This document shows, one piece after another, positions 10,919 to 24,288 of a stretch of 64,000 nt of DNA. Origin of the DNA: Parus major. Lineage: Eukaryota > Chordata > Aves > Passeriformes > Paridae. The stretch's first letter is position 1. Each line of letters starts with the position of its first letter. Under the pieces are notes generated by a model. The model ran no database searches and was not told the origin of the DNA. It was given only the letters and a program-made list of their open reading frames with translations. The position numbers and the translations under genes are program-made. The stretch is taken from the NCBI RefSeq assembly GCF_001522545.3, contig NC_031769.1:130994196-131058195 (forward strand), in the 5' to 3' direction.

Positions 10919-13900
10919 AACAGTAAAAAGAAGAGGGACAGTTTGAGCCTTGTTTGAGGTGACACACAAAGTGGCATCCTGACCTAATGGAAGCTTTTAT
11001 AGAAGAGGACACTGTCTTGTCTGTAGTAGAAAGGATACATTTTTCCTATTGGATCTGTGGTGCAGATTGAGCCTATGTAGCTGGTTATGGTACCAACAAC
11101 TCTGCAGGGCCTGTGAGTGATGTGTTGGCATTAAAGGGTTGGGAAGCAGCCTTCTAAAAACCTCATCAATCTGAACCTGCCTATGACTGCTGCTGCCCTG
11201 TCCAAAGTCTCCTCTCCACGAGGGGAAGAAGGGATAGTGGACAAGGTCAGTGTCTGAAAGGGTGTAGATATGTAGGCACAGGTCTGATGCAAAACAGCCA
11301 TGGAAGGCTCTTGAGTATGGAGAGTACACAAGCATGGGAAGCCAAGGAGGCCTGGGCAGGTGGGCCCTGGGCTGGCATGCTCCCCTTCATCTTCTCTGTA
11401 GGTACAAATCATCTGCTCCAAAGGATCCTTGTGAACCAGTTGGCAGTGTTTGACCCTGGGCACAAGGTTGTTCTTGGGTTTCAATAGTAAAGTGTATATA
11501 AAGGTACCCAGAGTCACTGTGGGTGGAGTTCATTTAAGATTAGATGCTTATAACACAAGCATCTGGTTTTATAGCTCTTTTTATGGTCAGTGAAGTGCTA
11601 ATAAATATAAATCATTGAGTTCAAGCATGTTGTTTTTCTCTGATGCAGAATGAATTACATTCTGAGCTCTGCTGACTCCATCTCCCTGATGATAAGGGAA
11701 GCCTGCGCAGCAACCACAGCGGGTGACTCTCCAAGGCAGGTGGGGTGAGGTGGGTCCCACCACAAGTGCCCACAAGAACCATCAGCTCACAGAGCAGAGT
11801 CTTGTGGAGGTACTGCAGGAGCAAGTTCCAGCTGTTTGAGGGCTGCTGGCATGCAGGTGTTCACACTCAGGTCTGCAACTCAACACATCTCACACTTCCC
11901 TTTGCTGCCAGGAGACCTGGGGAAAAACTGAGGGGAGAAAGGAGATGCTGTGATGGGGACTCAAATTTAGAGAAGGTGAAAAGGCTGAGTGACTTGCAAG
12001 GGCACAAAGGAATTGGAAAAGAAGGTATGGCATAGCTATTGAGATGGGGCCCATAGAGGACAGCTTCAGATCCTGTAGTGAACCAGGCTCTCACAGAGCA
12101 GCTCAGGGAACAGCTTGGCTGCCTTTATCCTGCACCAGAAGGCTCCATTTTCCCCCATTCCCCCTGGATTTGGTGCACAGCATGGCAGCTGGCTGTCACC
12201 GTCTCTTGGAGGTCTGCTCTGCTGAGGGGCTGTGGCTCTGTTCCTCCAAGTTTCTCAGGAACATGCTTGTCCATCATGAATCTCTTCTTTGGGTGAAGCT
12301 GAGGGACTGATGTCAAAGGCTTTGTGACCCCTTTGGTTTCCAGTTTAGTTTTCACAAGTATATCTTGTATTAACAAATAATTTTAAAATTCAGGAGACAG
12401 CCTGTGTGTAACTAGCTCCCATATCCCAGGAGAGAATTGACATTAATGTCTCACTACTTCCAAGTTTGATTTTGTGAAATCTTGTTTTTTTTCCCAAACA
12501 TTTTTCTAGTATCTTCCTGTTTCTGACTTAGCTTAAGGTGGGTTTTGCAGGTAAACTCTATTTCTACACAAAGAGGATTGGCTGAAGATGGACTGATGTG
12601 TTCATTTCCATCATGAACTTTCAGGAAGCCTTTTCACAGGTGCTGTTGAAAAGTTACTGGTTTGCAGTAGTGGAAGAACAAAATGATTCTTGCAAAATAC
12701 TGTTTCTTCTCCCTTTGTTTAGGTGCTGAAAATGCAGCTGTTGGGCAGAAATAAAGAGGGTGTGATTCTGTAGCTCTTGATCCCAGTGCAGTGAACTGTT
12801 TAGAGCAAGGATGAAAAGGCAATGGGAAAGAGATGTCTACCAGAAGAAAGCTTACATCTAGTTGTTAGTTTCAAGAATCTAACGAGATCCTTTGGTTAGT
12901 TTACAGATGCCTTTTGAGAAGTTTTCAAGATGGTCCTGAAGACCATCTTCATGTATTTGATGGCACCAGATGAAAAAACCCTACTGATGTCACCATAATG
13001 TCTGTGTGTGTAGATATGTTTGTTTTGCAGCTAGAACAGTTTTAACTTTCAGAAAACTGTTACATCCCACTCAGTGCAGTCAGCATCATGCACTTACCCA
13101 AAAAAGAATCCCCCAAAAAAGGGCATTTCCAGCATCAGTGTGGGTGTGGGTGGAAGAGAAAGCAGCAAGTGAGGGTCAGGGGGCTCTTGTGCCTGCAAAA
13201 GGCTTTGTCAGATAAAGTGGGCCACATTTTCCACACTTTTATTCTGCTTGTGTGTTCAGCCTTCAGCTGCACAGGTCTGCATGCACTGGTGGTGGATACC
13301 ACTCTCAGGAGTCCTGCTGACAATCAGTGAGCACTGTCTGGGACCAGTGCTGGAACATGAGTACAGAAAAAAGGAGGCAGGTGGAAGCTCTTTGTGTTCC
13401 TTTGTCCCCAGGAAGCTTTGATGTTAACCTCAAATCCAGGTCAGTCTCATGAGACAGTGAATGAATCTAAGCTGTAATTTATCTGGAACATGTAATATCC
13501 ATAACAATTCTCCAGAAAGCTTTGCCTGCTGCTTGGGCTTCAGGTTCCCAAGACTTCCTGCTTCTGGTGAAGTCCTGGGGACTCCTAAAGCTGGTGTGAC
13601 ATGTCCTCCTCCACCCCAGAGTTCTGTGTCCTTTGTGAGCTGCATTGTCACATATTGTCAGCCTGTCACAGTTTGGTATGTTTCCTTGGGCTCAGTGAAT
13701 TAAAGGCTCAGATTTCATTTAAGAGCAACTGGAGGAGCTGCTGTCGTAGAGAAATCAGTGCTGTACCATCCTGGTCAGTGCACCCATGGAAGGCAAAGCT
13801 GAGACACTAAAGTATATGTATGTGAAAAAAAAAAACATGTCTGGAAAGCATTTCCTAAATTAAAGAAACACAGCATAGCAGCAACCCATGCTGAAGAAAG

Positions 13901-15126
13901 GTTTTGGATCCAAAATAGGATTACAGAGATGATATAGCAAAGACATGTTTTTTAGGTGCAGATCTACAAGTGGCCCTGCATGCACAGACCCCCTCCTCTC
14001 TTTGAGATGACTATTATTAGCACAGTATCTGACCAGCCCAAATTCAAGTGGTAAGTGGGTCTGTTTGGTTACTGAAAAGCTATTTGGCAACTCTGGGTGA
14101 ATGCCCTTGAATAATCCTGCTGGCACTTGGTGTTGGAGAGCTTGAGGCTTTAGAAACTTTTGGATCAAATTTACTCTCATTAAATAAACAATTAATATTG
14201 ATTAGGTCATATGACAACCCAACAGAGCACTATTGCAAATACTGCAACACTGCAGAGTTCATTTTTATGCATTTATATTCTCAGAATGCCTTGAAACAGT
14301 TGCTTTGGTGAAAGACATCCTAAATCTTTTACTCATGAAGCTCTATATACTTTTATATGCATGGACCTGTGCACACAGATAGGAGGATTTTCAAGGCTGC
14401 TGAAAGGATTTGGATACTCATTTAGCTTGTTTTAATTGGAGACTTGAACACCTTAGGCAGATTTGAAGATCTTAGCCATAACTCTTTGCTTATCTTAGTA
14501 TATTGGGGTAAGACTTTTTTCATGTTAAAATAATTTCCAAGTGCTCTTTTCTTGCTTCCATGAAATAAAAATGTGTTTAAGTGGAATTTTAAGAAGCATT
14601 TGTTTTTATAGACATATTAATTTATTTTACTCATTTGCTGTTTTGTTTACTGAGGAAACTCTTAAATCACAGTCTGTTTATATTTTGTACTGAGCAGAGT
14701 AGCAAAGGGTTTGTCTGGACTAACCCTACATATCTATAAAGGCCTTTTATTATCATTATTTGTACAGCTTAAATGTCCTGGAAAGGTTTTCTGATCTTAA
14801 ATCTCTCAGCAGTGCAGTTAGGTATCAGATGTATGTCAGGAGAGCACCATATGGCCCTGCCAAGTGCAACACCCGCAGGAGCTGGTGTGCAGTGCTGGGA
14901 AAGGAGCGAGATCTGTAAACAGACTGGAGTGGGTGAAAGGCTGCGGCTGCTCTGTTTACATGCGTGCCGAGCGGGAAGCTCTCATGTTGCACAGGCAGTT
15001 CTGTCCGGGCAGGAAGAGGAAAGCACAGCCTGTCTCGGTGTTGCTTCCAAGGCGGCTTGTTGCGCCACTCTCCGTGCCTGCCAAGGTGCTGCTTGAAGCC
15101 CGGAGGAGCCGCGGCTGCAGGGGGTT
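10919..15126. other. Intergenic, no gene recognised
   Basis: No supported exon or repeat. GC rises from about 14900 towards the microsatellite. The open frames there on both strands are low-complexity artefacts. Confidence 0.65.
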
Positions 15127-15217
15127 CCATCCATCCATCCATCCATCCATCCATCCATCCATCCATCCATCCATCCATCCATCCATCCATCCCTCCCTCC
15201 CTCCCTCCCTCCCTCCC
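15127..15217. repeat. Compound tetranucleotide microsatellite (CCAT)16 (CCCT)~7
   Basis: Sixteen perfect CCAT units (15127-15190) pass directly into about seven CCCT units (15191-15217). The minus strand is G-rich (AGGG runs) in the second half. The array sits in locally GC-rich DNA with several CpGs. Confidence 0.97.
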
Positions 15218-18200
15218 AGCGCCCTCCCAGCTGCTCTGCTGCAGTTAAAGGTGGCCTGCACCCCGGGGGAGGCCGGTGCGAGCAGTGGAAGCGGCTGTGG
15301 GCAGTGGGCTCCTCGCACTGGCAGCGGGGCTGCCCAGCGTGGCTCCAGGCTGCACAGGGTGAGTGCTGCCTTTCTGAGCTGCCTGGATGATGGGGATGAG
15401 CTGGTGAGCTGTGGAGTGCTGGAACAAGCCCGAGTGTGGTGAAAACCAGCCCATCCCCAGACCTGACCTGGATCTCATTGCCAATCTTTCGGGTGGCATT
15501 CAGTTGGGTTTGACTTCAGTTTAGGGCAATATTGTCCGGTTTTGCTCCCACCAAGGAGAGGATTTCCTTGGGAGTAACATGTTGAAATAAACAGAACTTG
15601 GGAATTTGCTTATTCTCAGAGTGAGCAATGGACTGGCTGTGCTTTAGGCACACACAAAAGAAGATGCAACTCAACATTTTTAGACTGGTTTTTAAACATT
15701 ACTTTACCCTACCTGTACATGTTGAATTGCCATGGAATTAAGATTTTCGGGTTGCTTGCAAGTGCTGGAAATGGTGCAGGTGTCTTGTTAAAGAAAATAC
15801 TCACTTGTCCCCAGCAGTTCCTCTCCAGCTCCAAGAAGGAGAGCTGACAGTTAAGATACTGAGCCCTGGAAGAACAACATGCCCTGCAGCTATCCCTGTG
15901 ACTCCCATGGAGCACCAGCACCTTCTCCTACACTCCTTTTTGTTTTTTAATTGTGGCACGTGGCCCTGGTGACACTCAGGAGGGGAGCCTGTGGCTGTCC
16001 CTGATGTCTGTGGTCCCTGCCATGAGTGTAATCCCCTCTGCAGGGCTTGCTCTGCCAGGCTCAGGGTGTGCCCCCTTTGCACACTTGCAAACACACTCTG
16101 GTTTGACTCTGGTTGGACCCTGGTTGGACAGGAGTGGCCTGGAGTTGTCAGCCCCATCCAGGGCCCTGCTCCCTCCATGCCTGCAGCAAGAGCAGCCCAT
16201 GTTCTGCCAGGGGCATGAGCATGGCCAGCAGCTCCTCTCTGCTCCAGATGAGAGGGCTGAAAGCACCTACAGCACATGCAGGGAGTGACAGCTGCATCCA
16301 GCATCCTTTGGTTACTCATCTACAACTCACACCAGCTTGGGAGAGGCCGGTGAGATGCTGAGGAAGTCACTGAGTGCCAGTAGCTGGGTGTGCAAGCTGC
16401 ACATCATGCCTTGGGGGGATAAGTTGCTTGCAGGTAAGGAGCCATGAATGGATGCCGACCCTTTGCCTGCAGAGGGAGCCAGCTGGGGGGTGGATGGTCA
16501 CCTGGGGACTGCACAGGGCCTGATGAACAGCACAGCCCTGTATCATCACTGGACCAAGAGATGTGTGCAAAGCATGTGCAGAACAGGTGCACACACTGTG
16601 AAGGTATAAAAGCTCGGGGACCTCTTTGTTGGGGGTCCCTCCCCAGAGGTACCCGCTCAAGCTGTCGTTGCTGTACCACAATTAAAACACTGAATGGAAC
16701 CAGATGTTTGAAATTCTGCTGTGGGAAGGCCAGGGTGGGGATGGTGACTGTGTGAGTGGTGTGTGTATGGAGTCGTGGGGCACCTGTCAGTTCCCTGGAG
16801 CTGCCCAGTTTGGGGTGATGTGAGTGAGACTCCCAGAGTGGCTCCCAAATGGACAGAGAAGCTTCCTTAACAGCGAGGCAGGCATTCCACCATGTCATCC
16901 TCCTCCTTTGCTGTTTATCCACGGGCACAGGACAGCCTGTGAACCATCCAAAAGGACCTTTAGGAGATCTGTTGTGAAATCCCATGATCACTGATTTTAA
17001 AACAACCAACAGAAGCTACAATCATTTAATAAGCTGTCTCTGTTGATCTGGTCCTGCCATTTGTAGACAGTATAGACACTCTGTGTGAATTACAGACGAG
17101 ATATCAAGCCAAACACTGTGCTTCCATCTGGAACATTACAGTTCTCCTTCTTGCTTTTATCAGTTTGCTCAACTGGGCAAGGAAGCCTAGTGCAGAAACT
17201 GATTTTCTTTGGAAAAAATTAGCAATCTACTTAATGCTGAAACAATGCCTTCTGACTAGCTGTCAGGGCCTTCAGTTGGTTTCAGATAATGCAGCTTATT
17301 CCAGACCATGATGCTTTATATGTTATGGTGCATGTCCTCAGCTTCACCTCTCCATTGTGCAGCTTATGTGAAACCCTGCTCCTGGGACTTGCAGGCATTC
17401 ATTTGGAAATAAAAATGAAACAAATCACCTTAGATCTCATTTATGTGTGAAGCTGGGAACTGCACTGGGTAAAGAAACAACTTGTGGTTTGTTGGATATC
17501 TTGGGGACATGCTGCAGAAAGCCCAGCAGGCTGTGTGTAAAACACATAGTGTGTAAATAGAAACTTACAGGACTACATGTTTTAAGGTGAAATTGCTGCA
17601 GTATGAGACAAACCCCAGAGGCTTGAAGGGACAACATCAGTCTGAATTTGGGGGGTTGTTAGTAGTGACTGGAGAGGCAAAAGAAGGTCACACATAGAAA
17701 AAAAATGTGATCATATGGAAACAGGTGGAGCAAGCCCAGCAGCACCCTCTGCAAGGCCAGAGCAGCATGTGGGGCAGATGGGCTCAGGCCGTGGCACAGG
17801 GAGCCTGCACCAGCTCCTAGGAAACGCAGTGCTGCTGGGGGGCAGGGGGCTGCAATGAACTGCAGAGGGCTGTGGTGTGACAGTGGAACATATCCCCTCT
17901 CTCCTCTCCCTGCTAGCCATGTCACATCCAGAGTGGTCTCCTGCTCTGTCCTGGCAGGTGCAAGGCTCTGGCTGGCAGGTGTGGAGGATGCCAGTGCCTT
18001 GGCAGCCAGGCACTCTGCTTGGCTGTGGCTGCAGTGCTGGCCCTGGCATGGCATGCATGCTGTCTGCATTCCTGCTCACGGCCACCATCTCATCCCGAGT
18101 CTTCAGTCCTGCATGAGTGCAGGGTAGGGCACTTGGCAAGTGAGTTCTCTCCTCTGAAACTTCTCTAATTCCAGTGTCCTCCAGGATTTTGCACTGGGGG

Positions 18201-19290
18201 AGGACTCATCCTGCTCAAGATGTATCCAACATAACCAGTCTGCTGGTTTAATAGGTTTGGTGTCAAAGAAACTCCCTCCTCTGAGCTGGAGAGGTTACAT
18301 CGTGGTTGCCAGAGACTGCTTGGGGCAGGAGCAGCCTTGTGTGCTGTGCCAAGCTGGTGTCTGGAGCCACAGCCCAACGTGCTTGCAGCCAAGTGAGAGG
18401 CACGAGAAGGTCATCCAGAGCACCGAGGTCTGGAGCCAGATGTGTGTGTGAGCTGTGGGCTTTATGTGCCTGCCACTTCATTGCCAGGCTGCAGGTGACT
18501 CCCCTTGTCTTGACTTGCCAACTTTGAGGCTTGCGATGGCTGAATCCCACAGAAATGGCCAGACTGGTGCCCTCCTCCACGGCCTTAGGCTCAGGGGACA
18601 GCAGCTGCTCGCCAGGCACGCAGGCAGAGCAGCAGCGGCCCATGGAGGTGGGTGTGGGTGGGTGCATGCCATGGGTGCAGCGGGGCTGGGGCTGTGGGCT
18701 GCCTGCCGCCGCTGGAGAGGGGCTCCAGCCCTTCATCTGCACCAGCGATGGGACAGCCCTGCTGCAGGGAGATTGCAAAATGGATTTGGCAGAAGCAGGA
18801 GCACAGCGTGCTAAATGGGCTAAGCTAAACCAGCTTTGCTTTGGGAATTTTTTTTTTTTTTTTTTGTTCTCACAAGCCACCAAACACCACTTTGAGGTCT
18901 GAGCAGAGGCTGGGAATCCCTCTTCTGTTTCTGCCTTTTCCCTGCTTGTCCATTCCTAACTTGTCCAGTCCCTCGCAGGATCCCACAGGGCCCCCACAGC
19001 CACTGCAGCAGCACCGTGGAAAAATGTGTCGTGGCTCCGCGGGACTCGGCTCGATGGTCCCAAGGGACGGAGGGCTGGGACTGCCAGGGGAGCAGCGGCT
19101 GAGCCGCAGCCTGGCACTCTGGAGCCTGAGTGGGTGCCCATGCATTAGACAATTCCTAAAGTCATCTGGAGGGAAGCAAACATTGTGAAGCATTGCCTGG
19201 CCTTCCTCTACCTAGTAGGGGGAAAAAAGAATACCCTTGGAAAGCTATTCTGGTCTCGCATAAGTCTCAAGTGGAAAATTTCAGCTGAAC
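15218..19290. other. Intergenic, no gene recognised
   Basis: Moderately GC-rich with many open frames on both strands but no recognisable domain. An 18-base T run at 18848-18865. Unrecognised lncRNA exons cannot be excluded. Confidence 0.6.
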
Positions 19291-20264
19291 TGATTTTGGC
19301 TGGCGGGGTTAAGGGAGGTGAGGCCCAGCTGCTGCTGGCTCTGCAGCACGCACGGACGAACGGACAGACTGACGGACGGCTCCGCAGGAGGCCGTGCCTG
19401 CCACGCGGGCAGGGCTGGGTCTGGCAGCGGCTCCGGTGGGGAGAAAGGAAACCTAAGCCCAGGGGAGCGCAGGGGATGGGATGCAGCCTGCAAACGCTGC
19501 GGCCGCTGCTGCCCCGCCCTGCCTGGGAACACACCGTCCCGACTCTCCGGGAGCCGAGGCTGCCTTCCCTTCCCACCTCGTCCCGATCTCCAGCTGCATC
19601 GCTCCCCGCGGTGCGGCCCATGGACGGGGTGCGGCGGCAGGGCCGATCCCTGACCTGCGGGAACAACATGGGGCATGTCACCAGCCCTGCCCCCGGCACC
19701 GGCCTTGAAAGCGTGCCAGGGCAGCTGGCCTCGGGCCAGGGACCGCGGCGTGGAGCCGGCGGGGGCGAGCACAGCTGGAGAAGGGGGTGAGGGGGTGTCC
19801 GCTCCTCATCCCGCCCCTCAGCGCCGGTATCCCGGGAGCTAGAGCGGGCTGGGAACTTGATGTTCAGGTGTTCGTTGTTGGAAAATAGTAGTAATTAGTT
19901 GAAATCAAAGATTTTAATGGGAACGTTCGTACGTGCGTGGGGGACTGAGTCTCCTGCTCCTGTGTCCTGGAGCGTCTCCTACCTGTCCCCTCTGTTTTGT
20001 ACTACCGGGGGTAGGTCAGTCCACATCCTCACATGGAACAGGAAGGTTTTGGATCCTCAGACAGCTCAAAAGAATGGGTTTTTAAGCCAGCCCTACAGAC
20101 AGCAGCTGTCAGCAGAGCTCCAGCCACGTGGAGCACCAGCTCTCAGCCAGGGCGGTGGCAGAGCTCATACTGGAAAGGGGGTTTGTGAGCCGGTGGCACA
20201 GGCTCACCGGGTACTTCTGTAGGGAAGAGGGCCCGGGAGGTCTCAGGTTCAGCCCCTGGCTCTG

Positions 20265-20385
20265 GGTAGGGTCAGACCAGGCTGCCCAGGGCTTCGTCCA
20301 GTCAGGGCTGGGAAAGCCTGCAGGAAAGGACCCCGACAGCCTGTCTGGGCAGCCCCTGGCCCAGCCTAACACATCCAGGCAGCTT
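20265..20385 (-). mobile_element. CR1 LINE fragment
   Basis: Reverse-complement CR1-like stretch with ACCAGGCTGCCCAGGGCTTC, CCAGTCAGGGCTGGGAAAGC and ACAGCCTGTCTGGGCAGCC. Edges are approximate. It lies just before the 47-bp minisatellite. Confidence 0.65.
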
Positions 20386-20484
20386 CCCCAGCCGCAGTTC
20401 CAGGGGCACTTCAGGGGCGCCTTCGAGCGTGACGTGGCGGCTCGGAGCGTGCGGCGACTGCCCGGCGCCGCCGGGACTCGGCCC

Positions 20485-20690
20485 GGCCGGGCACGGCCCG
20501 GGCTGCAGCAGCGGGGCAGGGCTTCTTCCCCGGCCGGGCACGGCCCGGGCTGCAGCAGCGGGGCAGGGCTTCTTCCCCGGCCGGGCACGGCCCGGGCTGC
20601 AGCAGCGGGGCAGGGCTTCTTCCCCGGCCGGGCACGGCCCGGGCTGCAGCAGCGGGGCAGGGCTTCTTCCCCGGCCGGGCACGGCCCGAG
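20485..20690. repeat. 47-bp GC-rich minisatellite, four identical units plus a partial fifth
   Basis: Units start at 20485, 20532, 20579, 20626 and (partial) 20673. Each begins GGCCGGGCACGGCCCGGG and includes GCAGCAGCGGGGCAGGG and CTTCTTCCCC. I see no difference between the four full copies, which implies recent expansion or homogenisation. Because 47 is not a multiple of three, the apparent long frames across it on both strands just cycle through phases. Confidence 0.95.
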
Positions 20691-20899
20691 CGGGCGCTGG
20701 AGCTCCCTGCTGGCCGCAGCTCCAGCGCCGCCCGACCGGCCCCGCTGCCACAGCTCCAGCGCCCGCCTGAGAAAGCGAGAGGGGCGGGTGCTGCTTCCGA
20801 ACTCTCTCTGGGGCTCGCTGGTAATGCTGGTGCTACAAAGGGGAGCCTCTGGGAGGAGGGTGTCCACCGTGGAGGCCACGCTGCTGCCCAGAACAACCC

Positions 20900-22450
20900 T
20901 CGGCCATCCCTGACTGCAGCAAGCGGCTGACAAGTGAGCTGTAGCGCACAGCTCCTCTCTGCTTCATCACCGTCAGCCCGGGGATTTCCACTGGAAAGGT
21001 GGAATAAACTTCTGACACATAGCTGAGTGGTTTGCTGCTCAAGGATAGGATGAAGGGAATTAAAAGACTGGGTAGTTGAGCAAAATCTAAATTTTCTCAA
21101 CTCAATAAATCTAAAATCAGGATCTAAATGCAAACTCTTGGGCCCAAATTTTCTCCCCTATTTCAGTGATACAAAGGCGGTTCCCTGGATTGACATGGCA
21201 CAGTAGGACAGGTAGTGTGACACTTGACAGATTGAGTTCTGCGCTATTCAAGCACTTAAAGAGAACATTAAAATAAAGGATTATATTTAACAGAACTTAT
21301 GGGAAAAGACAGGGGTACCCAGTCCCTGCTACCATATCCAAACTCAGGCTGACAAACATAATAAGCTTTGTCTTATGAGACAAGAGGGTAATCCTGTTAA
21401 TGCCCCTAATTCAGCTCAGAGACTGGGCAGCTGCAAAAAGATGAAAATATAAAGGGGGAAAAAACTTGAAATAAAATTAATAAAGCTTGTTACTCCAAGT
21501 GTAAGGACTGTAAGAGAAAGGGTCCCCACCCTTCCCACTTTTTTGAAAAGTGGAAACGGGGAACAGCCCTGGAATAGCCCTGGGTTAAAGAGACCTTCAC
21601 CTGCCTTACCTTGGCAGCCCCTCTGCCAGTGCTGCAGACACCTCCTCCCCTCAGCAGTGGATCCAACAGATGATGCTTTTCCCTAAAACTCAGGGCAAGT
21701 ACTCTATGCACCTGACTCTCACATAGTAAAGCAGTAACTATAACTGGAGTAGTGAATTACATGCTACTACTTACTTCAAATTTTAATAAAAGAGTAAGAG
21801 CTCAGAGAATGAGCAAGTCTGCAGTCAGTGCAATACTTCCAGCAAAAGGGAAAATTAGGTGCGTAACATCTGACACCCTCCTCCTGCAGTACATGTGGCA
21901 GTCACAGGTATTTTCTCCTTCCATTATCACCAGTTAAACCATCATTGGTACATACCCTGTTCCTTCTCCTGGCTCCTTGCAGCAGTTAGCTGGCACTGCC
22001 AGCACCCACTGAGCACCCCCTGCTCTGGGCAGCCACTGCCATCCTTGCTGGCATCCAGGCTTCTTCTTAGGGCTGCATTTCCTTTCCAGCTGTTGCCAGA
22101 GGCCTTAGCAAAGCCCTGAGAACATTCCCTCTCCTCCCAGAAGAGGAGACTTACAAGGTACAGTCCTGGTTCAGCAAGATCAATCTGGACCAGAACAAGG
22201 GAAGTTGCCTGGCTATCAAGGATTAAAAGATGCTTTCTAGCCTAAGGCGTTTTTCTTTTGGGGAGGGGTGGTTTGTTTTGGTTGGGTGGGTTTTTGTTTG
22301 GTTTTAGGTGTTTGAGTTTTTTCTAAAATAAAAAAATCCAAGGGTTCTATCCTGAGACATAGACAACTCCACATACCCTGCCCCCATCCCCACCCTCCCC
22401 CCCAAAAAAGCAGAAACCAGAGTACATAGGAAGCAGCAAAATATCCAGTG
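20900..22450. other. Intergenic, downstream of the AZIN1 3' end
   Basis: No gene recognised. The stretch 22250-22330 is rich in T and G on the plus strand. Transcription termination of AZIN1 would occur here. Confidence 0.6.
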
Positions 22451-22470
22451 GTGGATCCAGGGCACCCACT

Positions 22471-22476
22471 TTTATT
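22471..22476 (-). terminator. Candidate distal AZIN1 polyadenylation signal
   Basis: AATAAA (CAGAATAAAAGTGG) about 2.35 kb after the stop. The distance suits the known long AZIN1 3' UTR. A long T/G-rich plus-strand stretch (22250-22330) begins about 140 bases beyond it. Cleavage would fall near 22450. Confidence 0.45.
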
Positions 22477-24282
22477 CTGATCCAATGTAAGCCAGTTGTG
22501 CAGCTGCTTGGACACACAATGAAAAGCTGGAACCACTTACTCCTGTTCCTAAGTAGTAACTGGCAACACCAGTACCACAGCCTTGTCTGGGCCCACAGCC
22601 CTGGATCTTCCTTAGGAAATGGAACACTTAGGAAATGGAAGGCTGCAGGGCTGTATCAGGGAAGCACTCAGGCCAAAGCAGGCAGGGCTGTTTGCCATGC
22701 ATGACCATCACCACATCACACAGAGGTGCAGGTGTGTGTCAGACACCTCTGCTCCTGGCACAGCTCGGCAAGCCAGAGGGGCTGCAGTTGTCTAGTGAGC
22801 ACAACAGGGCTACATCACTTCCAAGTACTCTAAAAAAATCATCCAGCTTTCATATTTTGTAAAAATTCTGCACTGCAGTTACAACATAAACAGTAGCACA
22901 TAGCAAATCAAACTGAAATACATACTGTGTTCAGACTCCAGGTTGGCTTTAATGGCAGACTCTCTTCAAGTACAGCAAGTATTTCTGCTCTGACACCGCT
23001 GCATTTATAGAGAAATTGGTTTCTACTTATCTGTGAGTTAACATAAAACAACTTTTAAAGACCATATGACAATCCTGTTGGATTATCTAACCTTAGGCAA
23101 CTGTAGTTGCATTTAGTCAAAACCCACAAACCTTGTCTAGAAAGACCTCAACAGGTAAACTGAAGAGCTTATAACTGCTTGACATGGATCAGCTAGTAAC
23201 TTCAGTTAAAAAAAAACCAACCAGGAACCCAAACCGAAACACAGACTTTCCCCTATCATCTACTCCCTTTACACCTGCACATTTAATTACAGCAGTATTT
23301 ATTTCTTAGACTGCATCTCCAAAGCATAAGCCATTTTGTATCACCTAAATGGCCTGTAAAACTGTTCTGATAAATCCAAACTGAGAATTTACTTTCAAGT
23401 TCATGAAGTTTCATAAAATCTTTGCTCTAGAGAGCCAGAAAATAAAATCTCCTACCAGCTGGCACTCATGTAAAATACACTTGCAGCCAAAGGGTATAAA
23501 TTTTTCCTCCAACTAAAGGGTTTTAAAAAGTCCCTTTGTCTGTAGGATGCAGACCATGGTGCATCATTTCAAAACCCTAAAACCCCCTTCTCCTCCTTCC
23601 CCCAGTTTTCAAGTAGGGAAAGTTAAAGTGAGAAAGTAAGCAAGGGACCTTGAAGAAATGAAGAGGCTGCAGTAACACAATAAAGAAATTCTGACCAGTT
23701 CAGGCAGTTCATTACTCAATGCACGTGTACGTGCAGCAGTCTGATTTACCTTTAGATGGATACATCTAAATGAAGTCCAGTGCAAGAGAGCATTTGAGAT
23801 TTCTGTAGTTTTACAGAAAGTGCAGCCCTCCCCTAGAGTCAGCACTATATACAGAACTAGCTGAAGTTGAAAGTTAAGCCTTTTCAAATAAACACAATTA
23901 AAATAAGAGCCAAAGGTTCTATGACAACATGCAGATTTGGACTAACCCATGCTGCCTCAGGGCACTGCATGCACACGAGCTGGGACAACCTCTCCGTGCA
24001 CACCCATGCCTAGTGCAGGTTAGCTGGTTGGTGTGAAGAACTGAATCTAAAGTCATGCTCTAAAAACACACCACAAATTGCCTTTTAGCCTTCCAGGAAC
24101 TTACATGACTTTCACTTCATACAGACTGAACAAACTTAAATTTTTACTGTTTAACACAAAGCTGAACTGATGGGCTTGGGAAAAGAAAGTTTCTCAGATC
24201 AATCACATATACATCTATTTTATAGCTATCTGCCTAGTTTCTCCCAAAGTTAGCCTGAAAAACAGTAAAATCTACACAAAGT

Positions 24283-24288
24283 TTTATT
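24283..24288 (-). terminator. Candidate proximal AZIN1 polyadenylation signal
   Basis: AATAAA on the minus strand about 540 bases after the stop codon, in the context TTGCAATAAAACTTTG. A second AATAAA lies at 24350-24355. Use of either would remove most of the 3' UTR. Read from the motif only. Confidence 0.4.

Larger units (their letters stand above)
19290..20900. promoter_or_regulatory. Orphan CpG island between genes
   Basis: Two CpG-dense blocks (about 19330-19860 and 20400-20800), about 1.6-3.6 kb beyond the inferred 3' end of AZIN1 and 19 kb from the left-edge island. A full CRE-like TGACGT occurs near 20430. No protein-coding exon is recognised. It may be a promoter for a non-coding transcript, an enhancer-type island, or GC enrichment due to the tandem repeat it contains. 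Confidence 0.5.

Noticed and set aside
14825..15318. Frames with repeated Met-Asp-Gly-Trp or Ser-Ile-His-Pro
   Set aside because: Translations of the CCAT microsatellite.
20109..20933. Open frames of 240-274 codons on both strands with repeated Pro-Ala-Gly-Glu-Glu style units
   Set aside because: They are produced by the 47-bp GC-rich minisatellite, exist on both strands and in several frames, and have no domain or splice context.
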